From the NCBI RefSeq assembly GCF_008041935.1, contig NZ_VKAC01000006.1:248001-312000 (forward strand): a stretch of 64,000 nucleotides of DNA, written 5' to 3'. Every line of letters starts with the position of its first letter. Positions within the stretch are counted from its first letter, which is position 1. The DNA is from Quadrisphaera setariae (GTDB taxonomy: Bacteria; Actinomycetota; Actinomycetes; Actinomycetales; Quadrisphaeraceae). Position numbers and translations under genes: made by a program. This document shows, piece by piece, positions 32,435 to 40,409 of this stretch. The notes below the pieces were generated by a model that was not told where the DNA came from, ran no database searches, and saw only the letters and a program-made list of their open reading frames with translations.

Positions 32435-33348
32435 CGGCGGCCCCAGCGGATCCGCCCCCGGGCCAGCAGGAGCGCGGCACCGGCCGCGGCGGCGGAGGCA
32501 CCCGCCAGCAGCGCGGCGACGGGCGAGAAGCCCCCGGGGCTGGGCTGGACCGCGTCCGCCGCGCCGCCCCCACCGGTGGCCGCACCGCCCGCGGGCAGGA
32601 CTCCCCCGGCGCTGCCGCTGGCGTCCGCGACCGGGGTGACCGACAGCGCCGAGGCACCGTCGCGGCCGTCGGTGACGGCCAGCGTGTAGGTGCTGCCGGC
32701 CTGGAGGACGACGTCGGCGGTGCCGGCGGTCGAGGTGGCGCTGCCACCGGCGACGGGCTGGGCGCGCAGCGTCCAGCGCCCGGCGGGGACGTCGGTGTAG
32801 CTCGTCGAGGCGGCGAAGGGGGCGCCGCGGACGATCGAGGGTCCGTCCACGGCGGAGACGTCCACGGCGGAGGCGGAGCTGGCGGCCGAGAGCACCCTCA
32901 CCCTCGCCTGGCCCGCCGGCGGCGGGGTGAGGTCGTCCTCGAGCGGCACCAGCCGGGCGTGGGCAGCGGTCCCGAGGGCCACCACGGTGTACGCGCGGCC
33001 CGGCTCGGCCTGCAGCGAGGAGCTCAGCACGGGAGCGGCCGCGGCGGACGACCCGGCGGGGCGGACGCCCACGTCGTAGGCGCCGGCAGCCACCTGCGCG
33101 TAGGTGGACACGTCGCCGTATCCAGCGCCGTCCACCGTCACACCGCTCTCGGCGCCGCGTGGGACCAGGTCGATGTCCATCCGGGGCAGGTCAGGGACCA
33201 GGTGCGCGGCGCGCACCCAGGCCGGACCCTCGACAGCGGGGGCTCCAGGGCCCGCAGCTGCAGCCCCGCCTGCGGGAAGGAGGAGCAGGGCAGCGACCAG
33301 CGTGGTCGCGGCTGCCGCTCCGCTGCGGATCGGACGTCTTGCGCGCAT
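32431..33348 (-). CDS. DUF4397 surface protein with C-terminal anchor
   Basis: 305 residues from ATG 33348. A signal peptide (TTLVAALLLLPAGGAAAAGPGAPA) precedes two DUF4397-like beta-rich units: AWVRAAHLVPDLPRMDIDLVPRGAESG to about 150 and ARVRVLSAASSASAVDVSAVDG to about 235. A Gly/Ala-rich linker with LPAGG at about residue 247 leads to a C-terminal membrane segment (AALLAGASAAAAGAALLLA) and a basic tail (RGRIRWGRR), the layout of a sortase substrate. It is coupled to the sortase gene by a 4-nt overlap. Confidence 0.85.
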   Translation of the reverse strand: MRARRPIRSGAAAATTLVAALLLLPAGGAAAAGPGAPAVEGPAWVRAAHLVPDLPRMDIDLVPRGAESGVTVDGAGYGDVSTYAQVAAGAYDVGVRPAGSSAAAAPVLSSSLQAEPGRAYTVVALGTAAHARLVPLEDDLTPPPAGQARVRVLSAASSASAVDVSAVDGPSIVRGAPFAASTSYTDVPAGRWTLRAQPVAGGSATSTAGTADVVLQAGSTYTLAVTDGRDGASALSVTPVADASGSAGGVLPAGGAATGGGGAADAVQPSPGGFSPVAALLAGASAAAAGAALLLARGRIRWGRR

Positions 33349-33603
33349 GACGATGGTTCGAAGCCGGCGGAGCCGCAGATGGGGCGAACCGGACATGCCT
33401 TGCCCCGCTGCCCCAGGAGGGCGCAACACCTGACGCAGGGCAGTCAAGGACGCACGGCGCGTCAACTGGCACGGAAGGAGTCCGAGACGTGCACGCAGGG
33501 TGCGACGTCGCGCCCGGCCGTGGGACGGGTCGACCCAGGTCGCCGCTGAGCACAGCTCGTCCGGGTACTGCCGTCGCGGGTGAACGGCCTGGACGTTCGG
33601 GCC

Positions 33604-33786
33604 TCAGCGCTTCTTGGCCCACGTCCTGTCGATCCACAGGAGGACCCGGAGGCGCCACGGGTGGTCGGCCCGCACGAAGCCCGAACACGGACACCGGATG
33701 CAGTCGGTGCCGGAGTCGTACCGCCGGTGGAGCGCGTACTCGTGCAGGCAGTCCCAGCACGTCTCGTGCGGCCCGATCCTCGGCAC
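33604..33786 (-). CDS. Small Cys-rich putative zinc-binding protein
   Basis: 60 residues from ATG 33786. It contains CWDCLHEYALHRR and CIRCPCSGFVR, two C-x2-C pairs 20 residues apart plus one extra Cys, suitable for one zinc ion. The rest is basic and ends WAKKR. It has no signal peptide. The regular spacing of Cys and His in a GC-rich background supports a real gene, but I cannot name the family. It lies alone between the DUF4397/sortase pair (255 bp away) and the divergent GH13 gene. Confidence 0.6.
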   Translation of the reverse strand: MPRIGPHETCWDCLHEYALHRRYDSGTDCIRCPCSGFVRADHPWRLRVLLWIDRTWAKKR

Positions 33787-33942
33787 GGCACATGGTCTCG
33801 CCGTGCACGGTCAAGGTGCTAGACCCCGCGCGGGGACGGGGCGCAGCCCCGTGGCCCCACACCCCCGGCAGGCGGCGCAGCGAACACCGGCACATCGTGG
33901 ACCGACCAGCCGTGCCCATCCCCGTTCGAGGACGCAACCGCG

Positions 33943-35238
33943 ATGCACTCCGCCGACACCGTCATCTGGCACGCCTTCCCGCTGACCTTCACCGGCGCTG
34001 AGGCCACCAACGACAGCACCAGACCCGTGGCCCACCGCCTGCAGCAGTTCGAGCCCTGGCTGGACCACCTCATCGCTCTCGGCGCCAACGCCCTGCAGCT
34101 CGGGCCCGTCTTCGACTCCGAGACCCACGGCTACGACACCCGCGACCACCTGCGCATCGACCCGCGCCTAGGAGACGAGGCCGACCTGCGCCGCCTCGTG
34201 GAGCAGGCGCACGCCCGGGGTGTCCACGTCATCCTCGACGGCGTCTTCAACCACGTCGGCCGCGACTCGGCCCTCTTCCAGCGCGCCGCGCACGGAGACG
34301 CTGAGGCGGCCGCGTGGTTCAAGCGCGACCCTTCGCGCCAGGACGGGTGGTCCGTCTTCGAGGGCCACGGGTCGCTGGTGGAGCTGGACCTGGCCCACCC
34401 GCCGGTGCGCGAGCACGTCGTGGCCGTCATGCGCCACTGGCTCGAGATCGGCGTGGACGGGTGGCGGCTGGACGCCGCCTACGCCGTGCAGCCCCCTGAC
34501 TGGCGGGCGGTCCTGGACGAGGTCCGCTCCAGCCACCCGCACGTGTGGTTCCTGGGTGAGGTCATCCACGACGGCCACGGCGCGTTCGCCTCCGCCGCGG
34601 GGATGGACTCCACGACGCAGTACGAGCTGTGGAAGGCGATCTGGAGCAGCCTCAACGACCGTAACCTGCACGAGCTCGCGCACGCGCTGACCCGCCACGA
34701 CGACTTCGTGAGCGCCGGTCGAGGCGCTCAGCCACCCCGCCTGCCCACGACGTTCGTGGGAAACCACGACACCACTCGGATCGCCAGCCGCCTGATCGAC
34801 CACCGCCACCTCGAGCACGCGCTGACCGCCTTGTTCACCGTCGCCGGGACACCAGCGGTCTACGCCGGCGACGAGTGGGACTACCGGGGCGTCAAGGAGG
34901 ACCGACCGGGCGGGGACGACGCGGTGCGGCCCGCTTTCCCCGCGACGCCCGGGGGGCTGCCCGCCGACGGGGAAGGCGTCTTCGCGCTGCACCGGAGGCT
35001 GATCGGCCTGCGTCGTCGTCACCGGTGGCTGTGGCGCGCCTCCCTGGAGGTGGAGCGTCGGGAGGACGAAGTGCTGGTGTACCGCCTGCGGGCTCCCGAG
35101 GAGGAGGTGGGCGACGAGGGCATCACCGTCGTGCTGAACCTCACCGATGCCGCGGTCGAGGTCTCCGTGCGTCCGGGCGAGCAGTTGCTCGAGGGCTCCT
35201 GCGAGGCACGTGGCGCCGCGGTGTTCGGGCGTCCCTAG
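33943..35238 (+). CDS. GH13 alpha-amylase family glycosidase
   Basis: 431 residues from ATG 33943, with GAGGA 10 nt upstream. The (beta/alpha)8 barrel motifs are intact: LDGVFNHVGRD (region I), DGWRLDAAYA with the nucleophile Asp (region II), FLGEVIHDG with the acid/base Glu (region III) and FVGNHDTTR with the transition-state Asp (region IV). A short C-terminal beta domain follows (EVLVYRLRAPEEE, ITVVLNLTD). No signal peptide is present, so it acts in the cytoplasm, on maltodextrin, trehalose or sucrose-like substrates. The next 270 bp downstream are a recombination scar. Confidence 0.92.
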   Translation: MHSADTVIWHAFPLTFTGAEATNDSTRPVAHRLQQFEPWLDHLIALGANALQLGPVFDSETHGYDTRDHLRIDPRLGDEADLRRLVEQAHARGVHVILDGVFNHVGRDSALFQRAAHGDAEAAAWFKRDPSRQDGWSVFEGHGSLVELDLAHPPVREHVVAVMRHWLEIGVDGWRLDAAYAVQPPDWRAVLDEVRSSHPHVWFLGEVIHDGHGAFASAAGMDSTTQYELWKAIWSSLNDRNLHELAHALTRHDDFVSAGRGAQPPRLPTTFVGNHDTTRIASRLIDHRHLEHALTALFTVAGTPAVYAGDEWDYRGVKEDRPGGDDAVRPAFPATPGGLPADGEGVFALHRRLIGLRRRHRWLWRASLEVERREDEVLVYRLRAPEEEVGDEGITVVLNLTDAAVEVSVRPGEQLLEGSCEARGAAVFGRP

Positions 35239-35261
35239 TCGGGCACCACACCGATGCCTCG

Positions 35262-35495
35262 CCGTTCGCTGGAAGCAGCTCGTGCACCGCCGTCGCGACG
35301 TCGCGGCGGAGAGGGAGCACCCGCGACAGCCCCGTCATGACGAAGAGGTCGTGGACCATCGTGTGCGTGGCCGCCAGGGCGTACGACCGCCCGACGGGCC
35401 GGGCCAGGTGGTGCCCCTGGACCAGCACCCCTGGGCGCAGGAGTCCATGGAGGTGACCGCGCTCAGGTCGACGACCACCGCACGCACCGTCGACG
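35262..35495 (-). pseudogene. STAS domain remnant, frameshifted and truncated
   Basis: Reading leftward from about 35495, one frame gives ETSTVRAVVVDLSAVTSMDS, the middle strand of a STAS domain. After a frame change near 35442 another frame continues GVLVQGHHLARPVGRSYAL, then THTMVHDLFVMTGLSRVLPL and DVATAVHELL, the second half of the domain. The first third is missing; in its place begins the integrase fragment on the other strand. This is a decayed anti-sigma antagonist gene cut by the insertion event. It is unlikely to make a functional protein. Confidence 0.7.
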
Positions 35496-35499
35496 TCTC

Positions 35500-35793
35500 C
35501 GCGACGTGGTCTTCGTTCGTGAAGATGGCTCCGTCCTACACCCGGAGCACGTCACGCGCCGCTTTCAGCGCCAGACCAACGTGGCGGGGCTGGAGAAGAT
35601 CCGCTTCCAGGACCTCAGGCACACCCGTGCCACCCGTGCCCTCCTGGCAGGCGTCCCGCTCAAGGTGGTGCAGGAACGGCTAGGCCACTCGTCGTACACG
35701 CCCACTGCCAACACGTACACGCACGTGCAGCCCGAGGCGGGCGTTGGCGCAGCTGCACGGATCGCCAGTCTGACGCTCTCCAGGCCTGCGTGA
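35500..35793 (+). pseudogene. C-terminal remnant of a tyrosine recombinase (integrase)
   Basis: About 97 residues ending at 35793 match the end of phage/ICE integrases. VFVREDGSVLHPEHVTRRFQ is followed by the catalytic-box pattern F-Q-D-L-R-H-T-R-A-T (the His-x-x-Arg box), then VPLKVVQERLGHSSYTPTANTYTHV, with the nucleophile Tyr in the last part. The core Arg I region and the arm- and core-binding domains, about 250-300 residues, are missing. A start at GTG 35506 could make a 95-residue peptide but not an active enzyme. Its 3' end is 78 bp from the 3' end of tRNA-Lys, the classical position of an integrase next to its attachment site. Confidence 0.85.
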
Positions 35794-35870
35794 GCAGACC
35801 GTGAGCAGCCGCTTGCGCGGCCAGGTGACCGTGCTGCCGTTCGACCACCATCCACGCAGGTCAACATCGG

Positions 35871-35943
35871 TGGGCCCCGTGGGGCTCGAACCCACAACCC
35901 GCGGATTAAAAGTCCGCTGCTCTGCCAGTTGAGCTAGAGGCCC
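35871..35943 (-). tRNA. tRNA-Lys (anticodon UUU)
   Basis: The reverse strand folds as a full cloverleaf of 73 nt. The acceptor stem is GGGCCTC with GGGGCCC, and the D arm contains AGCTCAACTGGCAGAGC. The anticodon stem GCGGA/TCCGC encloses the loop CTTTTAA, and the T arm contains GGTTCGAGCCCC. The discriminator is A and CCA is not encoded (ACCG follows). The 3' end faces the integrase remnant, so this tRNA was probably the attachment site of a lost element. Confidence 0.95.
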
Positions 35944-35985
35944 TGGCGCTCCGATGCTCCCACGGCTGCGCGTAGCGTGCGGAGG

Positions 35986-36906
35986 GTGGCGACGCCCTGG
36001 ACCACCGCGCAGATCCCCGACCAGACCGGACGCACGGTGCTCGTCACCGGCGCCACGAGCGGCCTGGGCCGCGAGACCGCCAAGGAGCTCGCCGCGCGCG
36101 GCGCCCGGGTGGTGCTCGCCGTCCGCGACACGGCCAAGGGCCAGCGCGTCGCCGCGGGGCTGGCCGGCACCACCGAGGTGCGCCAGCTCGACCTCACCGA
36201 CCTCGCCAGCGTCCGCGCCTTCGCCGACAGCTGGGCGCAGCAGGACGAGCGCGCCCGGACCATCGACGTCGTCGTCGCCAACGCCGGGATCATGATGGTG
36301 CCCTTCGCGCGGACCGCCGACGGGTTCGAGAGCCAGGTCGGCACCAACCACCTCGGCCACCACGCGCTGGTCTGCCAGCTGCTGCCGCACCTGGCGCCGG
36401 ACGGGCGGGTCGTCGTCGTCAGCTCGCTGGTGCACAAGACCGGCAAGGTCGACCTGGCCGACCTCAACTGGGAGCGCCGCGCCTACAGCGCCTCCGGGGC
36501 GTACGCGCAGAGCAAGCTCGCCAACCTGCTGTTCGCGCTCGAGCTGCAGCGGCGCCTGCACGCCAGCGGCTCGCTGCAGCGGGTGCTCGCGGCGCACCCG
36601 GGCTGGGCCGCCACGAGCCTGCAGGGCCGCAGCGGCAACGCCATCGCCGACAGGCTCACCGGCGTCGGCAACCGGTTCATCGCGCAGAGCGCCGCCGCGG
36701 GCGCGCAGCCGTCCCTGGCGGCCGCCACCGCGGACCTGCCGGGCGGGTCCTTCCTCGGACCGTCGGGTCCGGGTGAGGTGCGCGGCGCACCGCGCCTGGT
36801 GGGACGCACCGCGCTCGCCAGCGACCTCGGTCTAGCAGCTGACCTGTGGGCGGTGTCCGCCCAGCTGACGGGCGTCGACGCGCTGGAGCGCGCAGCCGCC
36901 CGGTGA
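35986..36906 (+). CDS. Short-chain dehydrogenase/reductase (retinol dehydrogenase-like)
   Basis: 306 residues from GTG 35986 (VATPWTTAQIPDQTGRT), which matches the usual start of this subfamily; GTG 35977 is an alternative. It has the NAD(P) motif TGATSGLGRE (about 22-31), DLTDLASVRAF, NAGIMM (about 99), the catalytic Ser in VVVVSSLVHK and Y-x-x-x-K in YAQSKLANLLFALEL (about 173). The length and the AHPGWAATSLQ segment fit the WW-domain-oxidoreductase/protochlorophyllide-reductase-like SDRs. The substrate is unknown. It lies beside tRNA-Lys. Confidence 0.9.
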   Translation: MATPWTTAQIPDQTGRTVLVTGATSGLGRETAKELAARGARVVLAVRDTAKGQRVAAGLAGTTEVRQLDLTDLASVRAFADSWAQQDERARTIDVVVANAGIMMVPFARTADGFESQVGTNHLGHHALVCQLLPHLAPDGRVVVVSSLVHKTGKVDLADLNWERRAYSASGAYAQSKLANLLFALELQRRLHASGSLQRVLAAHPGWAATSLQGRSGNAIADRLTGVGNRFIAQSAAAGAQPSLAAATADLPGGSFLGPSGPGEVRGAPRLVGRTALASDLGLAADLWAVSAQLTGVDALERAAAR

Positions 36907-36955
36907 CTCCCCCTGTGCGCCACCGGGCGACCACGCCGTCTCCGGAGTGGCCGGG

Positions 36956-37279
36956 TCAGGCCTCGCTGACGGCGAAGGTGCCGTCGGAGTCCTCCCAGCT
37001 CACGGTGAGGGCGGTGTCCGTGCCGTCCACCAGGCCGTGGCAGGCGGTCGTCTCGCCCTCCTCCACGGTGGGGGTGTCCTCGCACGTGACGGACTCGATG
37101 GAGACGCCCGGGTTCTGCTCGACGAGGGCGGCCTGCACGTCGTCGGCCAGCTGCGCGCCGGCGTAGTCGGGGGTGCCCGCTGAGAAGTTGAACGAGCAGG
37201 CGCTCAGCACCGCGGCGGCGCCCAGCGCAGCGGCGGTGGCGGTCAGGCGAGCGGCGGTGCGGCGGGCGGTGCGGGACAT
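36956..37279 (-). CDS. DUF4333 family lipoprotein
   Basis: 107 residues from ATG 37279, with GGAGGACC about 7 nt upstream. A lipoprotein signal (RLTATAAALGAAAVLSAC) ends in the lipobox LSAC, so the mature protein begins at Cys about residue 27. The DUF4333 domain then follows: YAGAQLADDVQAALVEQNPGVSIESVTCEDTPTVEEG with the paired Cys (VTCED and TACHG) likely to form a disulfide. The mature domain is about 80 residues and exposed outside the membrane. Function is unknown; such proteins are frequent in actinobacteria. Confidence 0.85.
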   Translation of the reverse strand: MSRTARRTAARLTATAAALGAAAVLSACSFNFSAGTPDYAGAQLADDVQAALVEQNPGVSIESVTCEDTPTVEEGETTACHGLVDGTDTALTVSWEDSDGTFAVSEA

Positions 37280-37412
37280 GGCGGGTCCTCCGGGATCTGG
37301 CGGTGGTCCCGGAGGCGGTGCGCCCCGGGCGATGACCCGAGGTTGTCCCCGCCCGCTTGCACCCGGCTTGCGAGCCACCTGCAACCGCCGGGCGCTCGCC
37401 CGGCGGGCTCCC

Positions 37413-38177
37413 TCAGCGGGCCGACCAGCCCCCGTCCATGAGCACCGACGTGCCCGTCATCGACGCCGCCTCCGGGCGGCACAGCCACGCCACGGTCTGC
37501 CCGACCTCCTCCGGCTCGAGGAGCCGCTTCACCGCCGCCATGTGCAGCAGCACGTCCTCGAGCACCCGGTCCTCCGGGACGCCGGTCTCCCGCGCCTGCG
37601 CTGCGATCTGCGCCTCCACCAGCGGCGTCCGCACGAACCCGGGGCACACCACCACCGACGTCACGCCCCGGTCGCCGCCCTCCAGCGCGATGGTCTTGCT
37701 CAGCCCCTCCAGCCCGTGCTTGGCCGCCACGTACGCCGCCTTGAACGGCGACGCCCGGTGCCCGTGCACCGACCCGATGTGGATGAGCCGCCCCCGCCCG
37801 CGCTCGTACATGCCCGGCAGCACCGCCCGGGCCAGCAGGAACGGCGCCTCCAGCATCAGCCGCAGCATGAGCGAGAGCTGCTCGGGCGGGAAGTCCTCCA
37901 CGCGCGCCACGTGCTGCACGCCGGCGTTGTTGACGAGCACGTCGCAGTCGAGGTCGGCGTCGGCCAGCACCGCCGGCAGGGCGGCGGTGTCGGAGAGGTC
38001 GACGACGACGGCCCGCCCGCCCAGCTCGTCCGCGAGCGTGCGCACGGCCCGCTCGGCGCGGTCCAGCAGGACGACGGACGCGCCGGCGGCGGCCAGCGAC
38101 CGGGCGCACGCCGCGCCGATGCCGCTGGCGGCTCCGGTGACGACGGCGCGCTGTCCCTCGAGGTGGCGGTCAACCAC
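37413..38177 (-). CDS. 3-hydroxybutyrate dehydrogenase-like SDR
   Basis: 254 residues from GTG 38177, with AGGAGGAG about 8 nt upstream. NAD motif VTGAASGIGAACARSLA (about 13-29), VNNAGVQHVARVEDFP (about 84-99), then IHIGSVHGHRASPFKAAYVAAKHGLEGLSKTIALE, where the SVHG, SPFK and Y-x-x-x-K patterns are characteristic of D-3-hydroxybutyrate dehydrogenases. The end DGGWSAR is the usual SDR C-terminus. It interconverts 3-hydroxybutyrate and acetoacetate with NAD. The two alpha/beta hydrolases upstream on the same strand could release the hydroxyacid from esters or oligomers, which would fit a PHB-oligomer use route. Confidence 0.88.
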   Translation of the reverse strand: MVDRHLEGQRAVVTGAASGIGAACARSLAAAGASVVLLDRAERAVRTLADELGGRAVVVDLSDTAALPAVLADADLDCDVLVNNAGVQHVARVEDFPPEQLSLMLRLMLEAPFLLARAVLPGMYERGRGRLIHIGSVHGHRASPFKAAYVAAKHGLEGLSKTIALEGGDRGVTSVVVCPGFVRTPLVEAQIAAQARETGVPEDRVLEDVLLHMAAVKRLLEPEEVGQTVAWLCRPEAASMTGTSVLMDGGWSAR

Positions 38178-39273
38178 GGCGGGGCTCCTCCTGCTCGGCG
38201 TCGGCGGTGGTGAGGTGCTCGTGCAGTGCGGCGGCGAACTCCTGCGGCCTCTCCACGTGCGGGGTGTGGCCGGCGTCGAGCACCACCTCGCGGTAGCTGC
38301 CGCCGCTCGCGGCGTAGGCGTCGAGGACCGCGCGGGTCTGGCTGACCATGGGCTGCACCGGGTAGACCTCCGCCCCCGGCCAGCCCGGCACCACGCCGGC
38401 ACCACCGAGGACGGCGAGGTCGAGCGCGGCGGCGTCGCTGACGATCGCGTCGTGCTCCCCGCGGACCCACAGGACCGGAGGACGACGCCCTCCGTCGTCC
38501 GAGCCGTCGCCCAGCCGCGCCAGCGCGGAGGTGTCGAAGTGCTTCGGTGCCAGGGTGTTGAGCACGCCGTGGTCGCCCGGGCCCGTACCGGGCCAGGACG
38601 CCGCGGGGGCGGCGTCGCCGGGGTAGTGGTCGGTGCCGGTGCGGGAGGAGAGCACCGACGTGAGGAGCTCCTCCTCGTCGGGGCTGCGGAACCCGTGCGC
38701 GAAGTAGAGGCCGTTCATCACGTTCCGGGGTGAGCTCGGGTCGTCGCCGCTGCGCTCGCCGGCGGCCAGCAGCTCCACCAGGCGGGGGTTCGCCAGCCCG
38801 GCGCCCGCGCCCGGGTCGTCGTCGGCGAGGCGGGAGCCGTCGGCGCGGGTGCCGCCGTAGCCGTGGGGCGAGACGGGGTTCACGAGGACCAGCGAGGCCA
38901 CCGCGCCGGGCCGGTCGATCGCAGCCTGCGCCACCACGCCGCCGCCCAGGCTCCAGCCGAGCAGGTGCGCGCGGGCTACGCCGAGGGCGTCCAGCAGTGA
39001 GAGCACGTCGTCGCTGTAGTCGCGGACGCCGCGCGTGGCGTCGACGGGCTCGGGGTCGGTCCCGCCGAAGCCGCGCAGGTCCGGCGCCACGCCGCGCCAC
39101 CCCTCCGGCAGGGCCTCCAGCTGGCGGCGGAAGAACTCCGAGCTGGAGAGGTTGCCGTGCACGAAGACCACCACGCGCTCGGTCTGGTCGGCCGGGCCGG
39201 TGTCGAGGCCGCGCACGCGCAGGCGCTGCGTGGTGGTCTCGAGCGGGTGGACCGGTCGCGGTGAGCTGGTCAT
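38170..39273 (-). CDS. Alpha/beta hydrolase
   Basis: 367 residues from ATG 39273. It has the oxyanion region VVVFVHGNLSSSEFFRRQ (about 34-51), DLRGFGGTD, and the nucleophile elbow LLGWSLGGG (about 126). A catalytic Asp is probable in WVRGEHDAIV and the His in DAGHTPHVERP near the C-terminus. The 130-residue cap between them is longer than usual and acidic. The substrate is unknown; its coupling to a hydroxybutyrate dehydrogenase (8-nt overlap) suggests a hydroxyacyl ester. It is cytoplasmic. Confidence 0.88.
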   Translation of the reverse strand: MTSSPRPVHPLETTTQRLRVRGLDTGPADQTERVVVFVHGNLSSSEFFRRQLEALPEGWRGVAPDLRGFGGTDPEPVDATRGVRDYSDDVLSLLDALGVARAHLLGWSLGGGVVAQAAIDRPGAVASLVLVNPVSPHGYGGTRADGSRLADDDPGAGAGLANPRLVELLAAGERSGDDPSSPRNVMNGLYFAHGFRSPDEEELLTSVLSSRTGTDHYPGDAAPAASWPGTGPGDHGVLNTLAPKHFDTSALARLGDGSDDGGRRPPVLWVRGEHDAIVSDAAALDLAVLGGAGVVPGWPGAEVYPVQPMVSQTRAVLDAYAASGGSYREVVLDAGHTPHVERPQEFAAALHEHLTTADAEQEEPRRG

Positions 39274-39296
39274 CGGGCCTCCTGGTCAGCGGCGGG

Positions 39297-40268
39297 TCAG
39301 CGAGCGGCGAGGGTGGAGAGCACGGCTGCGGTGACGGCGTCGGCGGCAGCGTCGGCGAAGAGCACCGAGTAGTGGTTGGTGCCGGGCACCTCCACCACGG
39401 CCAGGCCCGGCAGCCGATCGCGCCAGCGTCGCACCAGCGCGGGCGCGTACAGCGGGGCGCCGTCGTCCAGGCCGCGCGGACACGTCAGCAGGGGGGTGTC
39501 TCGGGCCGCGAGGAGCTCCAGGCCGGGAGCCACCAAGGCGGGCTCGTAGAGGTCGGCCATGTCCTGCGCGACCGCCTCACCGCTCACGGGCACGCGCCAG
39601 CCGCCGCTGGGCCGGCCGCCGTCGCCGTCCTGGGGGGTGGCGGGGGAGATGTCGCGGGCGGCGTAGGCGTCCACCACGTCGACCGGAACGTCTTGCAGGG
39701 CCGGGTGGCCCGCCCACAGCGCGCGGTGCTCGGCGGGGTCGGTGAAGGTCTGCTGCAGGCGTGCGAGCGCCGGGCCGAGGGCGGCGGTCGCCGCCTCTCG
39801 CGGGGTGGCCCCCGGCGGGGCCTCCAGCGGCAGCGCGCCGTCGACCAGGACGACGCCCGCCAGCCGCCCCAGCAGGTCGGGGTGGCGGCCTGCCAGGGCG
39901 GCCAGGGTGAAAGCGCCCATGGAGTGCCCCACCAGCGCCACCGGCCGGTCGCGGCCAGTGCCAGGACGGCTGTCGAGCAGGGCGGTGACCTCCGCGGCGA
40001 CGTCGTCGGCGTGCTGCGCCAGCCCCCACGGGCCCGGCAGGTGGCGGCTGGCGCCGCGCCCGCGCAGCTCCGGGGCGACCACCGCGGACACCACCGCCGT
40101 GGCCGGGTCTCGCAGGAGCCGCGGCGCCACCGCCGTCCACGCGGCGGCGTTGGCGGTGATGCCGTGCACCGCCACCACGAGGGCCCCGCCGTCGTCGAGG
40201 TCTCCCCAGCGCAGGCCGCCGAGGGCGTGGCCGCGCCAGGGCTGGGGCGTGCGCGCACCGGTGAGCAC
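39297..40268 (-). CDS. Alpha/beta hydrolase
   Basis: 323 residues from GTG 40268. Fold motifs: ALVVAVHGITANAAAW (oxyanion, about 30-45), PELRGRGAS, nucleophile elbow ALVGHSMGAFTLAALAG (about 116-132), and a terminal VVEVPGTNHYSVLF that supplies the His. It is the first gene of the leftward trio with the next hydrolase (23 bp gap) and the SDR. The two hydrolases are not close relatives. The promoter should lie in the 141 bp shared with the divergent aldo/keto reductase. Confidence 0.88.
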   Translation of the reverse strand: MLTGARTPQPWRGHALGGLRWGDLDDGGALVVAVHGITANAAAWTAVAPRLLRDPATAVVSAVVAPELRGRGASRHLPGPWGLAQHADDVAAEVTALLDSRPGTGRDRPVALVGHSMGAFTLAALAGRHPDLLGRLAGVVLVDGALPLEAPPGATPREAATAALGPALARLQQTFTDPAEHRALWAGHPALQDVPVDVVDAYAARDISPATPQDGDGGRPSGGWRVPVSGEAVAQDMADLYEPALVAPGLELLAARDTPLLTCPRGLDDGAPLYAPALVRRWRDRLPGLAVVEVPGTNHYSVLFADAAADAVTAAVLSTLAAR

Positions 40269-40409
40269 GGGCGCAGTCTGGCCCCCCGCACCCCCCTTCC
40301 CGCAACCGTGCGCCTCGTTGCGGTCCTGGAGCGGGCGGGAACAGCGGCCGAGCGCCCGGCTGCGGTCCGGGGCGGAGGCGTCCGGAGCGCCTCTGCAACG
40401 ATGAAAGAC

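Noticed and set aside
33352-33385. TGGTTCGAAGCC resembling a tRNA T arm
   Set aside because: No acceptor stem, D arm or anticodon arm can be built around it on either strand.
38730-40400. N-terminal extension of the aldo/keto reductase frame through 560 codons
   Set aside because: The upstream part is antisense to two clear alpha/beta hydrolases and is low-complexity; the conserved AKR start is at 40410.
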